The translations under genes were made by a program, and so were the position numbers. Below, piece by piece: positions 13,259 through 64,000 of a DNA stretch of 64,000 nucleotides. Each line of letters opens with the position of its first letter. Position 1 is the first letter of the stretch. The notes under the pieces were generated by a model that saw only the letters and a program-made list of their open reading frames with translations, was not told the DNA's origin and did no database searches. This DNA is from Cristatella mucedo (taxonomy: Eukaryota > Bryozoa > Phylactolaemata > Cristatellidae): positions 786,001-850,000 of the forward strand of contig WPIO01000081.1 in assembly GCA_009760855.2 (NCBI GenBank), written 5' to 3'.

Positions 13259-13433
13259 GGCCAACGGGTCCCGGTACCCCGCCCCCACGCGCTCGAATCT
13301 GCCCTGAGAAATGTGCTTAGCGGCTTCCCGCCGCCCGCGCCCCATCAATCCTCCAACGATGAGCTACAGGGGCAAGGTTGAGGTCTGCCCCCTCCTTGGC
13401 TTAATCCTAGTCCCACCCGCATCAGACCGCGCA

Positions 13434-13640
13434 GTTAATAATAATAATGATAATAATATTGCACTTGATAAAGCGCCCTTAGAGAACTCAATCTCTTTCT
13501 AGGCACTTTACATTTGCTGCAAAGTGATATGCAGTAGAATAGTAAAAAAGTAAAATCATGCTTGAAAAACAAACAAAATGAATAATATGGTTAGGGGTGA
13601 CATGCACAGGGTCAGCATGCAAATGTGGTTAGTGGCAGTT
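13434..13640 (-). mobile_element. L2-like LINE 3' end with (ATT)n tail
   Basis: Read on the minus strand it ends GGGCGCTTTATCAAGTGCAA followed by (TAT/ATT)n. Just inside are an AAAGTGCC arm and an AGAGATTGAGTTCTCT core, which together can fold as a stem-loop. About 200 nt closely match the copy at 56155. Confidence 0.85.
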
Positions 13641-13719
13641 GACATCTTATTCGGCGGAGGTCGGAGTAAAGCAATTATCGTCTTCCTAATATTTCCCAGG
13701 GAAGTAGGCCACTAGTGTA

Positions 13720-14760
13720 AACGATTGTCGATTTCGCCACACTGACCTCCATCCGGGCATTCAGCAGGACGTTCCCGAAATCGGTCCGGTTGCAAGTCTG
13801 TCACGTGCGTCGCTTTCGCTTTCGCAGATGTGGCTGCGGCGAGGGGAGAGGAGGAGCATAGGCGTTCGGCGGGCGCCGTAACTACGTCGGGTAGCCAAGA
13901 GTCCTCGTGGACGGCCAGCCCGTTAAGGCAGGCCATTTGCTTCGGGTCCTGGTCGGAGCGCAATTCGACCCACAGTGGGCAGCAGCGGAGGCGGAGAGAG
14001 AGAGCACACGATGGCGGCGACGGGGGGGATGACGGCCTGCAGCATGTCGGCTCAGGGGCCGCCGCGGCGCGGTCGAGCGGACGAGGACGAGTGCGCAAAG
14101 ATGGCCGCCACTTGCTCTCGGGCGAGCGAAATCCCCGGAAGTCGGACGACTTCGAGCCGCAGAGAGCGGTAGCAGCCTACCGAACGAGAGGCGCTCTGAG
14201 TCATGCCAGGTCTCGTTCGAATCGCCAGCGCTCTCCTCGAGAGCTTCTCGCGTCGCCGGGCGGTGAACGATGGCGCGGCCAGGCTTCGATATTCCTTCCG
14301 CTGCCGGGAGGGGGCGCTGGAGGGGGCGGGACTGTAAACATCGATCCTCTCTGCAGATTCCCAGCATTCTTTTTAGTGTTCTGCGAGATAGGAATTTCCG
14401 CCATCCGAAGCGGCCCCTCCGCTCAGCCGCCCGTAGACGCATCGGAAGCCGTTATCGCAGCGGCTGCTTTAGCGCAGCAGCGTCGCCCTGATTCACCGAG
14501 TGAATCAGGGCGACGCTGCCGAGTCGCCCTACTGTAGACGCTCGATCATATACTCGCGAGCGCGGCTCACTCAAAACGATGACTAGCGTGAGAACTAGCA
14601 AGTGCACCTGGTGCCGACCGGCGACGCAAGCAGCCGCAGCAGCAGGCAGACGGGCACGCCGTTCGCTACTCTAAGCAACGCTCTACGGTCTGGCTCATCC
14701 GGGGGGGGGGGAGAGGACAGCCGGCGTCACTCAGGCGGCACTTGATCACTGCCCTCGCCC
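13720..14760. promoter_or_regulatory. CpG-dense block with YY1-like site
   Basis: AAGATGGCCGCC at 14098-14109 resembles a YY1 site. A perfect 19-bp hairpin is near 14500. No gene was recognised. Confidence 0.35.
14477..14519. repeat. Perfect 19-bp hairpin, 5-nt loop
   Basis: GCAGCGTCGCCCTGATTCA, loop CCGAG, then the exact reverse complement. Confidence 0.95.
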
Positions 14761-14763
14761 TTC

Positions 14764-15020
14764 TAGCTTTACATTTGCTATAATAATAATAATAATAATA
14801 ATGCACTTGATGAAGCGCCCTCAGAGAACTCAATCTCCTCCTAGGCGCTTTACATTTGCTGCAAAGGGAAGACGCAGATTTCGCAGGTGATCGAATTTGG
14901 CTCAGTGGCGGAAAATGTGACGTAATGTACAGCATCTGCAAAGTGCCTAGAAAGAGTAGATTCAGTTATCTGAGGGCGCTATACAAATGTATTATTAATA
15001 TTTATCATCATTATTACATG
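14764..15020. mobile_element. Two L2-like LINE tails facing each other
   Basis: The left side carries the tail in minus orientation (TAATAATAATGCACTTGATG, then GCGCTTTACATTTGCTGCAA). The right side carries it in plus orientation (GCAAAGTGCCTAGAAAGAG, then GGGCGCTATACAAATGTATT). The two form an imperfect inverted repeat around a short centre. A fragment of a third tail (CTTTACATTTGCT) lies at about 14768. Confidence 0.75.
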
Positions 15021-15504
15021 ATGATGATAGCTCGAGGCGTTGGAGGTGGAGGGGGAGGCACGGCTGCGAACGGACGGAAACAGAGGAAACTCGCGATCTT
15101 TCGAATAAAGCTCGACGCCGTCTCGCGCGCCGAGCGAGTCTACTTGGGAGGGGCGGCGCTTAGCTGGCGAGCGAAGACTGCGGCGTTTCGAGCCCGGGTG
15201 TCGGAGCCGGTGGCGGCGATGGCAGGCTGGCGCGGCTCGGCAAGGAGGCACGAAGCGGAGAGGCTGACCTCCCGGGATAGAATCGATACAAGACGGCGCG
15301 ACGAGCGGCGGCGAGCCTCGAGGACGGACGCGAGGCGACGCTGCGAGCGGCGTCGCTTCCTCTCAGATACCCGGCTTCCGCTCCGCGGGCACCGCAGCCG
15401 GTCCTCGGTATTCGACCGGAAAATGCTAAGCGGGCCCGTGAACCGTGTTTGGTCAGCATCGTCTTCGAAATCTGGCTCATAAGTAGCTGCCGGTCATTGC
15501 CGTC

Positions 15505-15705
15505 CGGGATCTAGAAGCCTTAGGAGGTGCAGGTGCTCGCTCTTCATGACTCATGTCGCTGGGTTCGAGTCCGGCAGTGGGCGATCCCGTGTTGCCCACT
15601 GCAAGGGGGGGGGGGGGGGGGGGGGGGGGTGGGTGACAGAGCCGTTAAGGCTCTTCTGCCGCTGTACAAATGAGGCTGTTAAATCCACTAATGTTTATTT
15701 ATTGC
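15505..15705 (+). mobile_element. tRNA-derived SINE (family A) with a 25-G run
   Basis: B-box-like GGGTTCGAGTCC at about 15560, then GTGGGCGATCCCGTGTTGCC, GCCGTTAAGGCTCTTCTGCC and GAGGCTGTTAAATCCACTA. The middle carries 25 consecutive G (15605-15629), where the 57581 copy has AGCGGTGGTGATA. Confidence 0.82.
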
Positions 15706-16204
15706 CTTCAAGTGTTTAGAGCTCGACGTACGAGCTAAATAGAAGCTGGGTCCCTGGGTCCCTGGCGCCCGGGGCATCTCGGCGGCATTTGCGGCTCGGC
15801 GGCGACTAGCGGATTGCTCAGGGGCCGACTGGCGGAGAGCTCGCGGTGGCGTGGCTCAGGCGACTGGCGGAGCGCTCGCGGAGTGACGGACCGGCGAGCG
15901 CTCGTCGACAAGCGGAAGTGGGTGAGACCTCCGAGTCGGCGACGACGACGCGCGCGCCCGCGAAAGGTGACGGCCGGCGTCGACGTCAACGAGCAAATGG
16001 ATACGCGCGCTTCGCCCTTCGGGTTTTGGCTTCGAACGACGAGAGGCGCTGCATTTCCAGAGCGAACGCGGCGCCGCCGCCGTCACTCAGAGCCGCCGTT
16101 TTTCTCACGGTACTAGAAAGCCTGCCGCCGCGCGGCCGCGGGGAACCGCACGCGGTCGGGCCAGCGAGTGGGCGCACACTTCCTTCCAAGTGCGAGTGAG
16201 AGGC

Positions 16205-16300
16205 AAAGTTTATAATAATAATACTACTACTAAAACGATAATAATATATTTGTATAGCATCCTCAATGAACTGAATCTCTCAGTACACACTTGACATAAA
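16205..16300 (-). mobile_element. L2-like LINE tail relic
   Basis: TAATAATAATACTACTACT is followed by TATTTGTATAGCATCCTCAA and a CTGAATCTCTCAGTACAC segment, the diverged form of the tail seen at 13434 and 56155. Confidence 0.65.
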
Positions 16301-16654
16301 GAAAAAGTTGCGGCGAACGTCACAAGGTCTAGCCGTTTGTCGCCAAGCATTGCGACGCGAGGCCGCCCTCTCGAGCCACGCCCTCACGCGCGCGAGATGG
16401 ACGCCGCTTTTATAGAGTTCTTTTGTGCGAAATGAAAGTGGACACGCCACGAAAATGCGAACGCACGCGCGCGCGTTCGGTCGCATCTCGAGCGCCGCCG
16501 CCGCCGCCGCCGCCGCCTCCGCTGCAGCTTCGCAGCGCTCGAGAGCTTGGCCGCAGCAGAAGAGACTCGAGAGCGGAAGGAGAGCTTCGAGTTTCGAGTT
16601 TTCTGAGTTTCGAGCGAGGCCGGCTAGAGGCGAGGCGATGCACGCGCGCGAGGA

Positions 16655-16658
16655 TACC

Positions 16659-16690
<32 letters not shown>

Positions 16691-16705
16691 AGCGCGCGTG
16701 CGAGC
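16655..16705 (+). repeat. (GTGC)n tract
   Basis: About 35 nt of GTGC followed by GAGCGCGCGTGCGAGC. Confidence 0.9.
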
Positions 16706-16980
16706 GTGCGAGCTGCACCCACTACACGCGCTCTGCCGCGGCCCCGCTACAGGCGAGTCGGAATACATTTCCGGCGAGCGTCCGTCAGCGTCCGAATTCC
16801 GTTGCATCGGCTTGTCGCTTTGGCGCCAACTTTCTTGCGCCGGCCACAAGCTGCTATTAACGTCCGTCCCTTTCTGGCTAGTCTTTCGGACGTCCAATGG
16901 TGGAAAATTGCAGGCGCGTCTCAGCAAGACGAAAGCCTTGCTTAATTATACGTTTCGTCGGCTTCGCAAATGCCGCTAAG

Positions 16981-17490
16981 TTAATAATAATACATTTGTT
17001 AAAGCCCCCTCAGAGAACTCAATCTCTTTCTAGGCACTTTGCATTTGCTTTATAAAAGCACGATCGAATGGTTAGTAGTAGCATTCTCAGTAAACAGCAA
17101 GAATAATATGGTTAGGGGCGACGTGCACAGGGTCAGCATGCAAGCATGGTTAGTGTCAGCATTCACAGTGAGCACGCATGAGCACGTAAAGGATGGGACA
17201 TGGATTCACTAAATACAATGATAAATATATGTATTTCTAGTTTCTTTTAAATGTGGTCAAGTCAGGGGATGTCGTGACGCAAGCTGGAAGTGAGTTCCAG
17301 GCTTTGGGAGCATACGAACTAAAGGCGCGGTTTCCAAAGGATTTGTGGTTCGTACAACGTTATAACAATTAGATTCCGAAAAGCGAGTGGTACGATGCTT
17401 ATCCTTGTGGGGATCTGATAGATCTGATAGATAGGCTGAAGCTACAGAATGAAGGGACCTGAAAGTGAACTGAACGCAACCGAATAGACT
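16981..17490 (-). mobile_element. L2-like LINE, 3' end with part of the ORF
   Basis: The tail (AATAATAATACATTTGTTAA...GCACTTTGCATTTGC) is at the left. On the minus strand FTFRSLHSVASAYLSDLSD and HRTTRFSESNCYNVVRT correspond to the C-terminal end of the ORF in the copy at 56396-56719. Confidence 0.85.
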
Positions 17491-17523
17491 TCCTCTTTTG
17501 AGCACTCGCTCAAAAGAGGAAGT
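17488..17523. repeat. Perfect 16-bp hairpin, 4-nt loop
   Basis: ACTTCCTCTTTTGAGC, loop ACTC, then the exact reverse complement. It sits at the junction of an L2-like fragment and LINE copy 3. Confidence 0.95.
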
Positions 17524-17550
17524 ATTTCTGTATTAGCACTGAGCCTGATT

Positions 17551-18050
17551 GTTACACAGAGCAAAGTTCTTACCCTGACCCCCAAGGCTTGCCGCCACGG
17601 CTTGCCGCCTCCACGCCTCCACGCTGAGCTGCTTCACCAGTTTCAGCCTATTCGAGCCCTCAGGTCCTGTATGGGCAATAAATTAGCTGTTTCATTCCTC
17701 CGCTTAAGGACCGTTGGCGACAGAAGCTTTTTCTCTGCAGGTCCTAGCCTGTGGAACTCACTTCCACGATTCTTACGAAACGACAGCTACTCTCCTGAGG
17801 CCGACTATGGCTCATCCTTTCCAGCCGTCCTAAACTGCTACTTTCATGCCGCCCACTACCTCAACTGCTTTCCTGACTCAACCAAGCTTCTCACTTTCTC
17901 TTTGTTTCTTGAGAAGAAGTTTTTTGGCTACCGAATGCGTATCGAAAGCCGCTTAGGCTGCGGGTTACGTGCTACATACAAATTTCCTTCGTAATAAGCA
18001 CACCGTCTTCATAGCTTGTGGAGTAACAGATGGAGATATTTTATTATATG
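17551..18050 (+). mobile_element. Same LINE family, 3' fragment (copy 3)
   Basis: The frame at 17602-17994 encodes LRTVGDRSFFSAGPSLWNSL and RNDSYSPEADYGSSFPAVLN, the C-terminal end of the LINE protein. It ends at the same kind of GGAGATA tail. It follows directly on an L2-like fragment and a perfect hairpin. Confidence 0.88.
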
Positions 18051-19937
18051 CATGTTCTCGTTTTCCAATTACCCAGGCCACTGAGCTCTGTATACCGCAT
18101 CTGGAAATGGGTGAATTGAGATTTACATCGTAAAAGCTGTCCGTAGGCTGAAATTGCGACAACGTTTAAAGGCGGCAGCTATATGATAGTAAAGCTTAAA
18201 GCTAAAGGTAGGTATTTTCTGAATAGAAAGATCTTATGATCAGAGTTCGTGAGATCAGGTGCCCATGAGAAATCGCACGATGCACGATGTTCAGCTTGAT
18301 AATCAAAGACAGAAAACTATAAGCCCGTTCCAGCAAGATAAAAGTCTACTCATACTTTTTACTACATTATGTGTATTACGTTTTTTAGTTTTAAATTTGG
18401 TTGATTACGTAATTTACGCTGCGTTGGCTTACCAAATGCCGCTAAGTTGAGCACAACCGAACAGGCTTTCTCTTTGAGCACTCTCTCTCTCAAGACTTTA
18501 TGGCCTCTATAGACTGAGCCGAATCATTAACGAGCACCGCGACGCAGTAGAAGAAGCGGAAAGCTTGTGATGAGCTCAAATTTGCATTTCTGTGAAGCCA
18601 GGATACGGCGCAGCCTGGAGTACGGTAAAAATATACGAGATTCTAGCAGGTTATTTGCGAACTTTTTAGCCAGCGAAGAGTTTATACCCCGTTATAAACC
18701 AATTTCTGCAATTCAGCTAGTGCAGAAGCAGTCCGATTTACGTAAGACTTCGCAGTAAATTCTGTGAGGAACAGGTGCACTTGGTTTCTGATAAAGTAGG
18801 CTGGAAGCAGAAAGTAAAGAGACCTGAAGGTGGCCGAGAAACCCATAAGTCGCTTCGCTGCTTGATTGGAAGCCTGTGAAGGTCAGTAAGAGGCGGGAGT
18901 GATGTTGCCACTGCGACGCTCACGACGAACAAGCCTGCCTGTAGAGTTTTTCGCCAGCTGTAAGCGCCCGATAGCATATAGGGAGCGCATAGCAAAGCTT
19001 TCCCCGTTCAAACGATAACGACCTCGGGCGACTTAGCTTGGGAGTGGGTGTGCTATCGCTTCCCAGTCTCGGCGGCATCCTTGCATCTTGGTGCCTGCTG
19101 ATCGCTGCACCAGTCGCGCCGCCGCCACCGCCACATCGCCGCGCTGATCCCGAGGGGCCGTTTGTCTTGCATCCATTTCTTATCAGCGATTAGAGTTACT
19201 CAGAAGGCGTCGCTCGGGCTCGGCCAGCTGCTGCCGCCTTCTGTGCCGCCTTCTGGCAGATGCTGCCGTAGAGCGCATAGCTTCGCACTTCGCCACTTCG
19301 AACCTCGCTCTCTTGTTCGGATCTCGCATCGCGGGCGCCTAGGCCTAGTCCGATCTCGAGCCGAAACCTGTGGGGTCAGCGGGCGGCTCATAGGTTAGAG
19401 GCGGCCTTGACCTTGAGAGAGGCTGCATGTTGGCTATACTCTACGCGAGCCCCCGTAGCTTCCTGGCAGCCGCTGCCTGGCGCCCGCCTTTTCGCCAGCG
19501 TTTCGGTCCGCTGCCGAGGGGTGATGGGTGGGTGGGTGGGTGGGTGGATGGGTGGCAAGAGTGGATCAGTTTTCGACGGCGTCCACGATTGGTAACGGGC
19601 GGCGGCGCAGAGCGTACGCTCGCCAAAGAAGCCTGTACGCGAGACTCTACGATGATGCTCTTTTCGGCGAACGCCGAAGCGCTAACTAAGATGCGCCTGT
19701 CAAGCTTAGGGAGGCAGAAAAATTGACTACTTCAGCAGCCGCCGGCAGCAGTGCCATCCTTCGCTCGCTCGGACTGCAGCGGCATAAGCGTCGCTAGTTA
19801 AGACGACGGCGACGACAACGGCACAACGATGACGAAGGCTCGCCTTCTGTAGTCAGCTAAACGAGCCCCGGCACGAAGCTGCGGCAGCACCAAGGCGGCC
19901 AGCACGCGGGGTCCAGTTCCGGTTCGCCCATTTGCAG
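18051..19937. other. 5' flank of the filamin gene
   Basis: It holds an L2-like relic at 18735-18990 and a GGGT/GGTG minisatellite (19520-19555). GC content rises from about 19050 toward the coding start, and 5' UTR sequence is likely in the last few hundred bases. I could not identify a transcription start or TATA box. Confidence 0.45.
18735..18990 (-). mobile_element. L2-like LINE relic
   Basis: On the minus strand LHRLPIKQRSDLWVSRPPS matches the LHWLPVKQRIDFKVLSL motif of the 56396-56719 copy, with frame changes after it. Confidence 0.6.
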
Positions 19938-19976
19938 GTCACGCCTACAATAGAGGTCAACCCGCCGGCTCCGGGA

Positions 19977-62561
<42,585 letters not shown>

Positions 62562-62766
62562 GTACAGTTCGGCGGCTGCTGCATCAGATGCCTGTCGCCC
62601 CCGGGCAGAACCGGATGGTACATGTTGGACGTTCTGAAAGGGTTGCTGCAGAAGCAGCGGGTGCATCGCTTCCTCCCATATTTAATCAAGGTCGACTAAG
62701 GCTAGCATGTAGGTAGTGACAGATTTATAATTATATTCTAACAACAGGTCATTGTAACCCTAAGCT

Positions 62767-63440
<674 letters not shown>

Positions 63441-64000
63441 TCGTGATTCGTCTGTATGGCTGATTGTATGACTGCTAGATTGCCGTGAATAAAACCTGCC
63501 CACCTCTATCCATCTGACCTCGAGCCGTTCTGTTCTACATTCCTGCTGATGGTCTCACGTGAAAGAGATGAATTGGCTGTGAAATGGCTTTTAGCCTTTG
63601 TCCCTAAGCTAAGTTTCCTTAGTCTTATGCATCTCCATGAACCGTTGCTAGTCAAGTTGCACAACGTGTGTAAGCAAAGAAAAGCATACGATGGTCCCCC
63701 CCCCCTTTATGCGGTGCGGCTCCCTCCCATACAAGGGCATCTCCCCCACCCCAGGCTTGGAGTGGCAGTAAGGCACGTAAGGTCTTAGACCGTGGTGTGC
63801 ACACTCGGGCATGCTGCATGCAGCCGTAGCTGCCCAGACATCCTTGGCTTTGGGTGCGAAATTGGAGTTTTGAGGCCTGCACGACATGATGTAGCTTATC
63901 GCTAGAGTGTGTATTTTGCTTATCACTAGAGCGTAGTGTGCATATTTTGCATGCATTGATGCCGGTTACTTTGCAATTCTTTTCGGCATTCTTGATTCTG

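Larger units (their letters stand above)
12190..13430. promoter_or_regulatory. CpG-dense block with inverted repeat and polypurine tract
   Basis: High CG density from about 12200 to 13020. The 33-bp inverted repeat and the polypurine tract are inside. No gene was recognised. Confidence 0.35.
15040..16900. other. CpG-rich flank with no recognised gene
   Basis: Apart from a SINE (15505), an L2-like tail (16205) and a GTGC repeat, I see only GC-rich sequence. It contains CCG/GCC runs near 16495-16520. Confidence 0.5.

Noticed and set aside
15505-15570. True tRNA gene
   Set aside because: A and B boxes are present but the body does not fold as a tRNA, and the unit recurs with the same non-tRNA tail at five other places, so it is a SINE.

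Overview
This window is nuclear genomic DNA of an animal, most likely an invertebrate. It has spliced genes with GT/AG introns, CpG-dense stretches, very long microsatellites, and many truncated non-LTR retrotransposons and tRNA-derived SINEs. Nothing in it looks bacterial or viral. The species cannot be named from the sequence; the LINE families (CR1/L2-like, one with an (ATT)n tail) and a filamin close to the vertebrate proteins suit a marine or freshwater invertebrate.

One protein-coding gene can be supported: a filamin on the + strand, from the ATG at 19977 to at least 62561, running off the right edge. I could place 27 coding exon positions (29 exon sequences, because two positions have two versions each). 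Reading-frame phase is continuous across every junction. The protein starts with a tandem calponin-homology actin-binding domain (exons 1-3 and the start of exon 4). An immunoglobulin-like filamin rod follows: repeats matching vertebrate repeats 1-6, 8, 9, 11-15, a short hinge-like piece, then repeats 16 and 17. About 1,802 residues are encoded here; later repeats and the dimerisation repeat must lie beyond the window.

The most interesting structure is two pairs of duplicated, phase-matched alternative exons. The first half of repeat 1 exists twice (28324-28442 and 29095-29213, both exactly 119 nt). Including both gives an immediate stop and including neither shifts the frame, so the pair must be mutually exclusive if both are used. 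The second half of repeat 17 also exists twice (61779-61961 and 62388-62561), which would let the cell swap part of a repeat that binds ligands in vertebrates. Other unusual points are an 82-residue Pro/Gln-rich insert inside the rod, a 30-nt in-frame microexon at the hinge, and a LINE inserted about 20 nt after the exon 10 donor.

Layout: 1-3450 holds two copies of one LINE in tandem. 3450-19900 is upstream flank: CpG-dense promoter-like blocks (5660-9060, 12190-13430, 13720-14760, 15040-16900), SINEs, L2-like LINE tails and inverted repeats. 19938-62561 is the filamin gene, with introns full of (GA)n, (CT)n, (CTGT)n, (CA)n and (TA)n tracts and retroelement fragments. 62562-64000 is intron with a (CTGT)n(CT)n tract and an L2-like fragment.
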